Assembly (NCBI GenBank): GCA_964057225.1
Contig: OZ059896.1
Location: 62,001-126,000, forward strand
Length of the DNA stretch: 64,000 nt
Reading direction: 5' to 3'
DNA from: Auanema rhodensis
Lineage: Eukaryota > Nematoda > Chromadorea > Rhabditida > Rhabditidae
A program made the translations under genes and the position numbers. Of this stretch, positions 12,148 through 26,931 are shown in pieces (the first letter of the stretch is position 1; each line of letters begins with the position of its first letter). The notes under the pieces were generated by a model. It saw only the letters and a program-made list of their open reading frames with translations, did no database searches and was not told the DNA's origin.

Positions 12148-15100
12148 AAAACCGCATCTCTTTATCTTTCACGTGAAGCGAGTTACATACCAAGTGCACA
12201 TCACGTGTACATTTAATTAGCATAAATTAAAGTTCACGTAAATTTCAAAGTCATGGTTACCATGCACCAATATCAATAAAAATTTGTTTTTAGACTAATA
12301 TGGACATGGGGAATCTAATTTTGAAAACCGCATCTCTTCATCTTTCACGTGAAGCGAGTTACATACCAAGTGCACATCACGTGTACATTTAATTAGCATA
12401 AATTAAAGTTCACGTAAATTTCAAAGTCATGGTTACCATGCACCAATATCAATAAAAATTTGTTTTTAGACTAATATGGACATGGGGAATATAATTTTGA
12501 AAACCGCATCTCTTTATCTTTCACGTGAAGCGAGTTACATACCAAGTGCACATCACGTGTACATTTAATTAGCATAAATTAAAGTTCACGTAAATTTCAA
12601 AGTCATGGTTACCATGAACCAATATCAATAAAAATTTGTTTTTAGACTAATATGGACATGGGGAATCTAATTTTGAAAACCGCATCTCTTTATCTTTCAC
12701 GTGAAACGAGTTACATACCAAGTGCACATCACGTGTACATTTAATTAGCATAAATTAAAGTTCACGTAAATTTCAAAGTCATGGTTACCATGCACCAATA
12801 TCAATAAAAATTTGTTTTTAGACTAATATGGACATGGGGAATCTAATTTTGAAAACCGCATCTCTTCATCTTTCACGTGAAGCGAGTTACATACCAAGTG
12901 CACATCACGTGTACATTTAATTAGCATAAATTAAAGTTCACGTAAATTTCAAAGTCATGGTTACCATGCACCAATATCAATAAAAATTTGTTTTTAGACT
13001 ACTATGGACATGGGGAATCTAATTTTGAAAACCGCATCTCTTTATCTTTCACGTGAAGCGAGTTACATACCAAGTGCACATCACGTGTACATTTAATTAG
13101 CATAAATTAAAGTTCACGTAAATTTCAAAGTCATGGTTACCATGCACCAATATCAATAAAAATTTGTTTTTAGACTAATATGGACATGGGGAATCTAATT
13201 TTGAAAACCGCATCTCTTTATCTTTCACGTGAAGCGAGTTACATACCAAGTGCACATCACGTGTACATTTAATTAGCATAAATTAAAGTTCACGTAAATT
13301 TCAAAGTCATGGTTACCATGCGCCAATATCAATAAAAATTTGTTTTTAGACTAATATGTACATGGGGAATCTTATTTTGAAAACCGCATCTCTTTATCTT
13401 TCACGTGAAGCGAGTTACATACCAAGTGCACATCACGTGTACATTTAATTAGCATAAATTAAAGTTCACGTAAATTTCAAAGTCATGGTTACCATGAACC
13501 AATATCAATAAAAATTTGTTTTTAGACTAATATGGACATGGGGAATCTAATTTTGAAAACCGCATCTCTTTATCTTTCACGTGAAGCGAGTTACATACCA
13601 AGTGCACTTCACGTGTACATTTAATTAGCATAAATTAAAGTTCACGTAAATTTCAAAGTCATGGTTACCATGCACCAATATCAATAAAAATTTGTTTTTA
13701 GACTAATATGGACATGGGGAATCTAATTTTGAAAACCGCATCTCTTTATCTTTCACGTGAAGCGAGTTACATACCAAGTGCACATCACGTGTACATTTAA
13801 TTAGCATAAATTAAAGTTCACGTAAATTTCAAAGTCATGGTTACCATGCACCAATATCAATAAAAATTTGTTTTTAGACTAATATGGACATGGGGAAACT
13901 AATTTTGAAAACCGCATCTCTTTATCTTTCACGTGAAGCGAGTTACATACCAAGTGCACATCACGTGTACATTTAATTAGCATAAATTAAAGTTCACGTA
14001 AATTTCAAAGTCATGGTTACCATGCACCAATATCAATAAAAATTTGTTTTTAGACTAATATGGACATGGGGAATCTAATTTTGAAAACCGCATCTCTTTA
14101 TCTTTCACGTGAAGCGAGTTACATACCAAGTGCACATCACGTGTACATTTAATTAGCATAAATTAAAGTTCACGTAAATTTCAAAGTCATGGTTACCATG
14201 CACCAATATCAATAAAAATTTGTTTTTAGACTAATATGGACATGGGGAATCTAATTTTGAAAACCGCATCTCTTTATCTTTCACGTGAAGCGAGTTACAT
14301 ACCAAGTGCACATCACGTGTACATTTAATTAGCATAAATTAAAGTTCACGTAAATTTCAAAGTCATGGTTACCATGAACCAATATCAATAAAAATTTGTT
14401 TTTAGACTAATATGGACATGGGGAATCTAACTTTGAAAACCGCATCTCTTTATCTTTCACGTGAAGCGAGTTACATACCAAGTGCACATCACGTGTACAT
14501 TTAATTAGCATAAATTAAAGTTCACGTAACTTTCAAAGTCATGGTTACCATGCACCAATATCAATAAAAATTTGTTTTTAGACTAATATGAACATGGGGA
14601 ATCTAATTTTGAAAACCGCATCTCTTTATCTTTCACGTGAAGCGAGTTACATACCAAGTGCACATCACGTGTACATTTAATTAGCATAAATTAAAGTTCA
14701 CGTAAATTTCAAAGTCATGGTTACCATGCACCAATATCAATAAAAATTTGTTTTTAGACTAATATGGACATGGGGAATCTAATTTTGAAAACCGCATCTC
14801 TTTATCTTTCACGTGAAGCGAGTTACATACCAAGTGCACATCACGTGTACATTTAATTAGCATAAATTAAAGTTCACGTAAATTTCAAAGTCATGGTTAC
14901 CATGAACCAATATCAATAAAAATTTGTTTTTAGACTAATATGGACATGGGGAATCTAATTTTGAAAACCGTATCTCTTTATCTTTCACGTGAAGCGAGTT
15001 ACATACCAAGTGCACATCACGTGTACATTTAATTAGCATAAATTAAAGTTCACGTAAATTTCAAAGTCATGGTTACCATGAACCAATATCAATAAAAATT

Positions 15101-15667
15101 TGTTTTTAGACTAATATGGACATGGGGAATCTAATTTTGAAAACCGCATCTCTTTATCTTTCACGTGAAGCGAGTTACATACCAAGTGCACATCACGTGT
15201 ACATTTAATTAGCATTAATTAAAGTTCACGTAAATTTCAAAGTCATGGTTACCATGAACCAATATCAATAAAAATTTGTTTTTAGACTAATATGGACATG
15301 GGGAATCTAATTTTGAAAACCGCATCTCTTTATCTTTCACGTGAAGCGAGTTACATACCAAGTGCACATCACGTGTACATTTAATTAGCATAAATTAAAG
15401 TTCACGTAAATTTCAAAGTCATGGTTACCATGCACCAATATCAATAAAAATTTGTTTTTAGACTAATATGGACATGGGGAATCTAATTTTGAAAACCGCA
15501 TCTCTTTATCTTTCACGTGAAGCGAGTTACATACCAAGTGCACATCACGTGTACATTTAATTAGCATAAATTAAAGTTCACGTAACTTTCAAAGTCATGG
15601 TTACCATGCACCAATATCAATAAAAATTTGTTTTTAGACTAATATGGACATGGGGAATCTAATTTTG

Positions 15668-16371
15668 AAAACCGCATCTCTTTATCTTTCACGTGAAGCG
15701 AGTTACATACCAAGTGCACATCACGTGTACATTTAATTAGCATAAATTAAAGTTCACGTAAATTTCAAAGTCATGGTTACCATGAACCAATATCAATAAA
15801 AATTTGTTTTTAGACTAATATGGACATGGGGAATCTAATTTTGAAAACCGCATCTCTTTATCTTTCACGTGAAGCGAGTTACATACCAAGTGCACATCAC
15901 GTGTACATTTAATTAGCATAAATTAAAGTTCACGTAACTTTCAAAGTCATGGTTACCATGCACCAATATCAATAAAAATTTGTTTTTAGACTAATATGGA
16001 CATGGGGAATCTAATTTTGAAAACCGCATCTCTTTATCTTTCACGTGAAGCGAGTTACATACCAAGTGCACATCACGTGTACATTTAATTAGCATAAATT
16101 AAAGTTCACGTAAATTTCAAAGTCATGGTTACCATGAACCAATATCAATAAAAATTTGTTTTTAGACTAATATGGACATGGGGAATCTAATTTTGAAAAC
16201 CGCATCTCTTTATCTTTCACGTGAAGCGAGTTACATACCAAGTGCACATCACGTGTACATTTAATTAGCATAAATTAAAGTTCACGTAACTTTCAAAGTC
16301 ATGGTTACCATGCACCAATATCAATAAAAATTTGTTTTTAGACTAATATGGACATGGGGAATCTAATTTTG
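15668..16371 (+). repeat. Tandem dimer duplication inside block copy 2
   Basis: A pair consisting of a plain A-form monomer and an A95C/C-form monomer occurs twice in a row (15668-16019 and 16020-16371). Block copies 1 and 3 have the pair only once (7745-8096 and 21652-22003). This explains the gain of two units in copy 2. Confidence 0.85.
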
Positions 16372-19300
16372 AAAACCGCATCTCTTTATCTTTCACGTGA
16401 AGCGAGTTACATACCAAGTGCACATCACGTGTACATTTAATTAGCATAAATTAAAGTTCACGTAAATTTCAAAGTCATGGTTACCATGCACCAATATCAA
16501 TACAAATTTGTTTTTAGACTAATATGGACATGGGGAATCTAATTTTGAAAACCGCATCTCTTTATCTTTCACGTGAAGCGAGTTACATACCAAGTGCACA
16601 TCACGTGTACATTTAATTAGCATAAATTAAAGTTCACGTAAATTTCAAAGTCATGGTTACCATGCACCAATATCAATAAAAATTTGTTTTTAGACTAATA
16701 TGGACATGGGGAATCTAATTTTGAAAACCGCATCTCTTTATCTTTCACGTGAAGCGAGTTACATACCAAGTGCACATCACGTGTACATTTAATTAGTATA
16801 AATTAAAGTTCACGTAAATTTCAAAGTCATGGTTACCATGAACCAATATCAATAAAAATTTGTTTTTAGACTAATATGGACATGGGGAATCTAATTTTGA
16901 AAACCGCATCTCTTTATCTTTCACGTGAAGCGAGTAACATACCAAGTGCACATCACGTGTACATTTAATTAGCATAAATTAAAGTTCACGTAAATTTCAA
17001 AGTCATGGTTACCATGAACCAATATCAATAAAAATTTGTTTTTAGACTAATATGGACATGGGGAATCTAATTTTGAAAACCGCATCTCTTTATCTTTCAC
17101 GTGAAGCGAGTTACATACCAAGTGCACATCACGTGTACATTTAATTAGCATAAATTAAAGTTCACGTAAATTTCAAAGTCATGGTTACCATGCACCAATA
17201 TCAATAAAAATTTGTTTTTAAACTAATATGGACATGGGGAATCTAATTTTGAAAACCGCATCTCTTTATCTTTCGCGTGAAGCGAGTTACATACCAAGTG
17301 CACATCACGTGTACATTTAATTAGCATAAATTAAAGTTCACGTAAATTTCAAAGTCATGGTTACCATGCACCAATATCAATAAAAATTTGTTTTTAGACT
17401 AATATGGACATGGGGAATCTAATTTTGAAAACCGCATCTCTTTATCTTTCACGTGAAGCGAGTTACATACCAAGTGCACATCACGTGTACATTTAATTAG
17501 CATAAATTAAAGTTCACGTAAATTTCAAAGTCATGGTTACCATGAACCAATATCAATAAAAATTTGTTTTTAGACTAATATGGACATGGGGAATCTAATT
17601 TTGAAAACCGCATCTCTTTATCTTTCACGTGAAGCGAGTTACATACCAAGTGCACATCACGTGTACATTTAATTAGCATAAATTAAAGTTCACGTAACTT
17701 TCAAAGTCATGGTTACCATGCACCAATATCAATAAAAATTTGTTTTTAGACTAATATGGACATGGGGAATCTAATTTTGAAAACCGCATCTCTTTATCTT
17801 TCACGTGAAGCGAGTTACATACCAAGTGCACATCACGTGTACATTTAATTAGCATAAATTAAAGTTCACGTAAATTTCAAAGTCATGGTTACCATGCACC
17901 AATATCAATAAAAATTTGTTTTTAGACTAATATGGACATGGGGAATCTAATTTTGAAAACCGCATCTCTTTATCTTTCACGTGAAGCGAGTTACATACCA
18001 AGTGCACATCACGTGTACATTTAATTAGCATAAATTAAAGTTCACGTAAATTTCAAAGTCATGGTTACCATTAACCAATATCAATAAAAATTTGTTTTTA
18101 GACTAATATGGACATGGGGAATCTAATTTTGAAAACCGCATCTCTTTATCTTTCACGTGAAGCGAGTTACATACCAAGTGCACATCACGTGTACATTTAA
18201 TTAGCATAAATTAAAGTTCACGTAAATTTCAAAGTCATGGTTACCATGCACCAATATCAATAAAAATTTGTTTTTAAACTAATATGGACATGGGGAATCT
18301 AATTTTGAAAACCGCATCTCTTTATCTTTCGCGTGAAGCGAGTTACATACCAAGTGCACATCACGTGTACATTTAATTAGCTTAAATTAAAGTTCACGTA
18401 AATTTCAAAGTCATGGTTACCATGAACCAATATCAATAAAAATTTGTTTTTAGACTAATATGGACATGGGGAATCTAATTTTGAAAACCGCATCTCTTTA
18501 TCTTTCACGTGAAGCGAGTTACATACCAAGTGCACATCACGTGTACATTTAATTAGCATAAATTAAAGTTCACGTAAATTTCAAAGTCATGGTTACCATG
18601 AACCAATATCAATAAAAATTTGTTTTTAGACTAATATGGACATGGGGAATCTAATTTTGAAAACCGTATCTCTTTATCTTTCACGTGAAGCGAGTTACAT
18701 ACCAAGTGCACATCACGTGTACATGTAATTAGCATAAATTAAAGTTCACGTAAATTTCAAAGTCATGGTTACCATGAACCAATATCAATAAAAATTTGTT
18801 TTTAGACTAATATGGACATGGGGAATCTAATTTTGAAAACCGCATCTCTTTATCTTTCACGTGAAGCGAGTTACATACCAAGTGCACATCACGTGTACAT
18901 TTAATTAGCATAAATTAAAGTTCACGTAACTTTCAAAGTCATGGTTACCATGCACCAATATCAATAAAAATTTGTTTTTAGACTAATATGGACATGTGGA
19001 ATCTAATTTTGAAAACCGCATCTCTTTATCTTTCACGTGAAGCGAGTTACATACCAAGTGCACATCACGTGTACATTTAATTAGCATAAATTAAAGTTCA
19101 CGTAAATTTCAAAGTCATGGTTACCATGAACCAATATCAATAAAAATTTGTTTTTAGACTAATATGGACATGGGGAATCTAATTTTGAAAACCGCATCTC
19201 TTTATCTTTCACGTGAAGCGAGTTACATACCAAGTGCACATCACGTGTACATTTAATTAGCATAAATTAAAGTTCACGTAAATTTCAAAGTCATGGTTAC

Positions 19301-19891
19301 CATGCACCAATATCAATAAAAATTTGTTTTTAAACTAATATGGACATGGGGAATCTAATTTTGAAAACCGCATCTCTTTATCTTTCGCGTGAAGCGAGTT
19401 ACATACCAAGTGCACATCACGTGTACATTTAATTAGCTTAAATTAAAGTTCACGTAAATTTCAAAGTCATGGTTACCATGAACCAATATCAATAAAAATT
19501 TGTTTTTAGACTAATATGGACATGGGGAATCTAATTTTGAAAACCGCATCTCTTTATCTTTCACGTGAAGCGAGTTACATACCAAGTGCACATCACGTGT
19601 ACATTTAATTAGCATAAATTAAAGTTCACGTAAATTTCAAAGTCATGGTTACCATGAACCAATATCAATAAAAATTTGTTTTTAGACTAATATGGACATG
19701 GGGAATCTAATTTTGAAAACCGCATCTTTTTATCTTTCACGTGAAGCGAGTTACATACCAAGTGCACATCACGTGTACATTTAATTACCATAAATTAAAG
19801 TTCACGTAACTTTCAAAGTCATGGTTACCATGCACCAATATCAATAAAAATTTGTTTTTAGACTAATATGGAAATGGGGAATCTAATTTTG

Positions 19892-20771
19892 AAAACCGCA
19901 TCTCTTTATCTTTCACGTGAAGCGAGTTACATACCAAGTGCACATCACGTGTACATTTAATTAGCATAAATTAAAGTTCACGTAAATTTCAAAGTCATGG
20001 TTACCATGCACCAATATCAATAAAAATTTGTTTTTAAACTAATATGGACATGGGGAATCTAATTTTGAAAACCGCATCTCTTTATCTTTCACGTGAAGCG
20101 AGTTACATACCAAGTGCACATCACGTGTACATTTAATTAGCATAAATTAAAGTTCACGTAAATTTCAAAGTCATGGTTACCATGCACCAATATCAATAAA
20201 AATTTGTTTTTAAACTAATATGGACATGGGGAATCTAATTTTGAAAACCGCATCTCTTTATCTTTCGCGTGAAGCGAGTTACATACCAAGTGCACATCAC
20301 GTGTACATTTAATTAGCATAAATTAAAGTTCACGTAAATTTCAAAGTCATGGTTACCATGAACCAATATCAATAAAAATTTGTTTTTAGACTAATATGGA
20401 CATGGGGAATCTAATTTTGAAAACCGCATCTCTTTATCTTTCACGTGAAGCGAGTTACATACCAAGTGCACATCACGTGTACATTTAATTAGCATAAATT
20501 AAAGTTCACGTAAATTTCAAAGTCATGGTTACCATGAACCAATATCAATAAAAATTTGTTTTTAGACTAATATGGACATGGGGAATCTAATTTTGAAAAC
20601 CGCATCTCTTTATCTTTCACGTGAAGCGAGTTACATACCAAGTGCACATCACGTGTACATTTAATTAGCATAAATTAAAGTTCACGTAAATTTCAAAGTC
20701 ATGGTTACCATGCACCAATATCAATAAAAATTTGTTTTTAGACTAATATGGACATGAGGAATCTAATTTTG
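19892..20771 (+). repeat. Five-monomer linker between block copies 2 and 3
   Basis: Two C-form monomers with TTTTTAAACT (20037, 20213), one with CGCGTG (20266), an A-form one, and a C-form one ending ACATGAGG (20755). Part of the pattern (TTAAACT then CGCGTG with A118) recurs right after block copy 3 at 25524-25875. Confidence 0.75.
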
Positions 20772-23700
20772 AAAACCGTATCTCTTTATCTTTCACGTGA
20801 AGCGAGTTACATACCAAGTGCACATCACGTGTACATTTAATTAGCATAAATTAAAGTTCACGTAAATTTCAAAGTCATGGTTACCATGAACCAATATCAA
20901 TAAAAATTTGTTTTTAGACTAATATGGACATGGGGAATCTAATTTTGAAAACCGCATCTCTTTATCTTTCACGTGAAGCGAGTTACATACCAAGTGCACA
21001 TCACGTGTACATTTAATTAGCATAAATTAAAGTTCACGTAACTTTCAAAGTCATGGTTACCATGCACCAATATCAATAAAAATTTGTTTTTAGACTAATA
21101 TGGACATGGGGAATCTAATTTTGAAAACCGCATCTCTTTATCTTTCACGTGAAGCGAGTTACATACCAAGTGCACATCACGTGTACATTTAATTAGCATT
21201 AATTAAAGTTCACGTAAATTTCAAAGTCATGGTTACCATGAACCAATATCAATAAAAATTTGTTTTTAGACTAATATGGACATGGGGAATCTAATTTTGA
21301 AAACCGCATCTCTTTATCTTTCACGTGAAGCGAGTTACATACCAAGTGCACATCACGTGTACATTTAATTAGCATAAATTAAAGTTCACGTAAATTTCAA
21401 AGTCATGGTTACCATGCACCAATATCAATAAAAATTTGTTTTTAGACTAATATGGACATGGGGAATCTAATTTTGAAAACCGCATCTCTTTATCTTTCAC
21501 GTGAAGCGAGTTACATACCAAGTGCACATCACGTGTACATTTAATTAGCATAAATTAAAGTTCACGTAACTTTCAAAGTCATGGTTACCATGCACCAATA
21601 TCAATAAAAATTTGTTTTTAGACTAATATGGACATGGGGAATCTAATTTTGAAAACCGCATCTCTTTATCTTTCACGTGAAGCGAGTTACATACCAAGTG
21701 CACATCACGTGTACATTTAATTAGCATAAATTAAAGTTCACGTAAATTTCAAAGTCATGGTTACCATGAACCAATATCAATAAAAATTTGTTTTTAGACT
21801 AATATGGACATGGGGAATCTAATTTTGAAAACCGCATCTCTTTATCTTTCACGTGAAGCGAGTTACATACCAAGTGCACATCACGTGTACATTTAATTAG
21901 CATAAATTAAAGTTCACGTAACTTTCAAAGTCATGGTTACCATGCACCAATATCAATAAAAATTTGTTTTTAGACTAATATGGACATGGGGAATCTAATT
22001 TTGAAAACCGCATCTCTTTATCTTTCACGTGAAGCGAGTTACATACCAAGTGCACATCACGTGTACATTTAATTAGCATAAATTAAAGTTCACGTAAATT
22101 TCAAAGTCATGGTTACCATGCACCAATATCAATACAAATTTGTTTTTAGACTAATATGGACATGGGGAATCTAATTTTGAAAACCGCATCTCTTTATCTT
22201 TCACGTGAAGCGAGTTACATACCAAGTGCACATCACGTGTACATTTAATTAGCATAAATTAAAGTTCACGTAAATTTCAAAGTCATGGTTACCATGCACC
22301 AATATCAATAAAAATTTGTTTTTAGACTAATATGGACATGGGGAATCTAATTTTGAAAACCGCATCTCTTTATCTTTCACGTGAAGCGAGTTACATACCA
22401 AGTGCACATCACGTGTACATTTAATTAGTATAAATTAAAGTTCACGTAAATTTCAAAGTCATGGTTACCATGAACCAATATCAATAAAAATTTGTTTTTA
22501 GACTAATATGGACATGGGGAATCTAATTTTGAAAACCGCATCTCTTTATCTTTCACGTGAAGCGAGTAACATACCAAGTGCACATCACGTGTACATTTAA
22601 TTAGCATAAATTAAAGTTCACGTAAATTTCAAAGTCATGGTTACCATGAACCAATATCAATAAAAATTTGTTTTTAGACTAATATGGACATGGGGAATCT
22701 AATTTTGAAAACCGCATCTCTTTATCTTTCACGTGAAGCGAGTTACATACCAAGTGCACATCACGTGTACATTTAATTAGCATAAATTAAAGTTCACGTA
22801 AATTTCAAAGTCATGGTTACCATGCACCAATATCAATAAAAATTTGTTTTTAAACTAATATGGACATGGGGAATCTAATTTTGAAAACCGCATCTCTTTA
22901 TCTTTCACGTGAAGCGAGTAACATACCAAGTGCACATCACGTGTACATTTAATTAGCATAAATTAAAGTTCACGTAAATTTCAAAGTCATGGTTACCATG
23001 AACCAATATCAATAAAAATTTGTTTTTAGACTAATATGGACATGGGGAATCTAATTTTGAAAACCGCATCTCTTTATCTTTCGCGTGAAGCGAGTTACAT
23101 ACCAAGTGCACATCACGTGTACATTTAATTAGCATAAATTAAAGTTCACGTAAATTTCAAAGTCATGGTTACCATGAACCAATATCAATAAAAATTTGTT
23201 TTTAGACTAATATGGACATGGGGAATCTAATTTTGAAAACCGCATCTCTTTATCTTTCACGTGAAGCGAGTTACATACCAAGTGCACATCACGTGTACAT
23301 TTAATTAGCATAAATTAAAGTTCACGTAACTTTCAAAGTCATGGTTACCATGCACCAATATCAATAAAAATTTGTTTTTAGACTAATATGGACATGGGGA
23401 ATCTAATTTTGAAAACCGCATCTCTTTATCTTTCACGTGAAGCGAGTTACATACCAAGTGCACATCACGTGTACATTTAATTAGCATAAATTAAAGTTCA
23501 CGTAAATTTCAAAGTCATGGTTACCATGCACCAATATCAATAAAAATTTGTTTTTAGACTAATATGGACATGGGGAATCTAATTTTGAAAACCGCATCTC
23601 TTTATCTTTCACGTGAAGCGAGTTACATACCAAGTGCACATCACGTGTACATTTAATTAGCATAAATTAAAGTTCACGTAAATTTCAAAGTCATGGTTAC

Positions 23701-25523
23701 CATGCACCAATATCAATAAAAATTTGTTTTTAGACTAATATGGACATGGGGAATCTAATTTTGAAAACCGCATCTCTTTATCTTTCACGTGAAGCGAGTT
23801 ACATACCAAGTGCACATCACGTGTACATTTAATTAGCATAAATTAAAGTTCACGTAAATTTCAAAGTCATGGTTACCATGCACCAATATCAATAAAAATT
23901 TGTTTTTAAACTAATATGGACATGGGGAATCTAATTTTGAAAACCGCATCTCTTTATCTTTCGCGTGAAGCGAGTTACATACCAAGTGCACATCACGTGT
24001 ACATTTAATTAGCTTAAATTAAAGTTCACGTAAATTTCAAAGTCATGGTTACCATGAACCAATATCAATAAAAATTTGTTTTTAGACTAATATGGACATG
24101 GGGAATCTAATTTTGAAAACCGCATCTCTTTATCTTTCACGTGAAGCGAGTTACATACCAAGTGCACATCACGTGTACATTTAATTAGCATAAATTAAAG
24201 TTCACGTAAATTTCAAAGTCATGGTTACCATGAACCAATATCAATAAAAATTTGTTTTTAGACTAATATGGACATGGGGAATCTAATTTTGAAAACCGTA
24301 TCTCTTTATCTTTCACGTGAAGCGAGTTACATACCAAGTGCACATCACGTGTACATGTAATTAGCATAAATTAAAGTTCACGTAAATTTCAAAGTCATGG
24401 TTACCATGAACCAATATCAATAAAAATTTGTTTTTAGACTAATATGGACATGGGGAATCTAATTTTGAAAACCGCATCTCTTTATCTTTCACGTGAAGCG
24501 AGTTACATACCAAGTGCACATCACGTGTACATTTAATTAGCATAAATTAAAGTTCACGTAACTTTCAAAGTCATGGTTACCATGCACCAATATCAATAAA
24601 AATTTGTTTTTAGACTAATATGGACATGTGGAATCTAATTTTGAAAACCGCATCTCTTTATCTTTCACGTGAAGCGAGTTACATACCAAGTGCACATCAC
24701 GTGTACATTTAATTAGCATAAATTAAAGTTCACGTAAATTTCAAAGTCATGGTTACCATGAACCAATATCAATAAAAATTTGTTTTTAGACTAATATGGA
24801 CATGGGGAATCTAATTTTGAAAACCGCATCTCTTTATCTTTCACGTGAAGCGAGTTACATACCAAGTGCACATCACGTGTACATTTAATTAGCATAAATT
24901 AAAGTTCACGTAAATTTCAAAGTCATGGTTACCATGCACCAATATCAATAAAAATTTGTTTTTAAACTAATATGGACATGGGGAATCTAATTTTGAAAAC
25001 CGCATCTCTTTATCTTTCGCGTGAAGCGAGTTACATACCAAGTGCACATCACGTGTACATTTAATTAGCTTAAATTAAAGTTCACGTAAATTTCAAAGTC
25101 ATGGTTACCATGAACCAATATCAATAAAAATTTGTTTTTAGACTAATATGGACATGGGGAATCTAATTTTGAAAACCGCATCTCTTTATCTTTCACGTGA
25201 AGCGAGTTACATACCAAGTGCACATCACGTGTACATTTAATTAGCATAAATTAAAGTTCACGTAAATTTCAAAGTCATGGTTACCATGAACCAATATCAA
25301 TAAAAATTTGTTTTTAGACTAATATGGACATGGGGAATCTAATTTTGAAAACCGCATCTTTTTATCTTTCACGTGAAGCGAGTTACATACCAAGTGCACA
25401 TCACGTGTACATTTAATTACCATAAATTAAAGTTCACGTAACTTTCAAAGTCATGGTTACCATGCACCAATATCAATAAAAATTTGTTTTTAGACTAATA
25501 TGGAAATGGGGAATCTAATTTTG
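20772..25523 (+). repeat. Large HOR block, copy 3 (partial, 27 monomers, 4,752 bp)
   Basis: Corresponds to 6865-11616 of copy 1 at a constant offset of 13,907 bp: CCGTATCTC 20778, CATTAATT 21198, ATACAAATT 22132, GTATAAATT 22428, ACATGTAATT 24353, GTGGAAT 24628, CTTTTTATC 25358, GGAAATGG 25502. It lacks the one-monomer loss and two-monomer gain of copy 2, so in layout it is closer to copy 1. A few interior monomers carry markers that are out of place for copy 1. Confidence 0.9.
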
Positions 25524-26931
25524 AAAACCGCATCTCTTTATCTTTCACGTGAAGCGAGTTACATACCAAGTGCACATCACGTGTACATTTAATTAGCATA
25601 AATTAAAGTTCACGTAAATTTCAAAGTCATGGTTACCATGCACCAATATCAATAAAAATTTGTTTTTAAACTAATATGGACATGGGGAATCTAATTTTGA
25701 AAACCGCATCTCTTTATCTTTCGCGTGAAGCGAGTTACATACCAAGTGCACATCACGTGTACATTTAATTAGCATAAATTAAAGTTCACGTAAATTTCAA
25801 AGTCATGGTTACCATGAACCAATATCAATAAAAATTTGTTTTTAGACTAATATGGACATGGGGAATCTAATTTTGAAAACCGCATCTCTTTATCTTTCAC
25901 GTGAAGCGAGTTACATACCAAGTGCACATCACGTGTACATTTAATTAGCATAAATTAAAGTTCACGTAAATTTCAAAGTCATGGTTACCATGCACCAATA
26001 TCAATAAAAATTTGTTTTTAGACTAATATGGACATGGGGAATCTAATTTTGAAAACCGCATCTCTTTATCTTTCACGTGGAGCGAGTTACATACCAAGTG
26101 CACATCACGTGTACATTTAATTAGCATAAATTAAAGTTCACGTAAATTTCAAAGTCATGGTTACCATGCACCAATATCAATAAAAATTTGTTTTTAGACT
26201 AATATGGACATGGGGAATCTAATTTTGAAAACCGCATCTCTTTATCTTTCACGTGAAGCGAGTTACATACCAAGTGCACATCACGTGTACATTTAATTAG
26301 CATAAATTAAAGTTCACGTAAATTTCAAAGTCATGGTTACCATGCACCAATATCAATAAAAATTTGTTTTTAGACTAATATGGACATGAGGAATCTAATT
26401 TTGAAAACCGCATCTCTTTATCTTTCACGTGAAGCGAGTTACATACCAAGTGCACATCACGTGTACATTTAATTAGCATAAATTAAAGTTCACGTAAATT
26501 TCAAAGTCATGGTTACCATGCACCAATATCAATAAAAATTTGTTTTTAGACTAATATGGACATGGGGAATCTAATTTTGAAAACCGCATCTCTTTATCTT
26601 TCACGTGAAGCGAGTTACATACCAAGTGCACATCACGTGTACATTTAATTAGCATAAATTAAAGTTCACGTAAATTTCAAAGTCATGGTTACCATGCACC
26701 AATATCAATAAAAATTTGTTTTTAGACTAATATGGACATGGGGAATCTAATTTTGAAAACCGCATCTCTTTATCTTTCACGTGAAGCGAGTTACATACCA
26801 AATGCACATCACGTGTACATTTAATTAGCATAAATTAAAGTTCACGTAAATTTCAAAGTCATGGTTACCATGCACCAATATCAATAAAAATTTGTTTTTA
26901 GACTAATATGAACATGGGGAATCTAAATTTG
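25524..26931 (+). repeat. Transitional monomers, mostly C-form
   Basis: Eight units: TTAAACT, then CGCGTG/A-form, then a run of C-form monomers with private changes such as CACGTGGAGC (26080), ACATGAGG (26389) and CAAATGCAC (26801). The last one has ATGAACATG and ends with T172A (26925), the change that precedes each HOR head monomer downstream. Confidence 0.7.

Larger units (their letters stand above)
11617..19891 (+). repeat. Large HOR block, copy 2 (47 monomers, 8,275 bp)
   Basis: The marker series of 3521-11616 repeats here at changing offsets: 8,096 bp at the start, 8,099 after a 3-bp insertion near 12104, 7,923 after loss of one monomer (between 14970 and 15214), and 8,275 after gain of two monomers (between 15214 and 16500). 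The last value holds to the GGAAATGG marker at 19870. The next monomer, 19892-20067, no longer matches what follows copy 1, so the block ends at about 19891. Confidence 0.92.
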
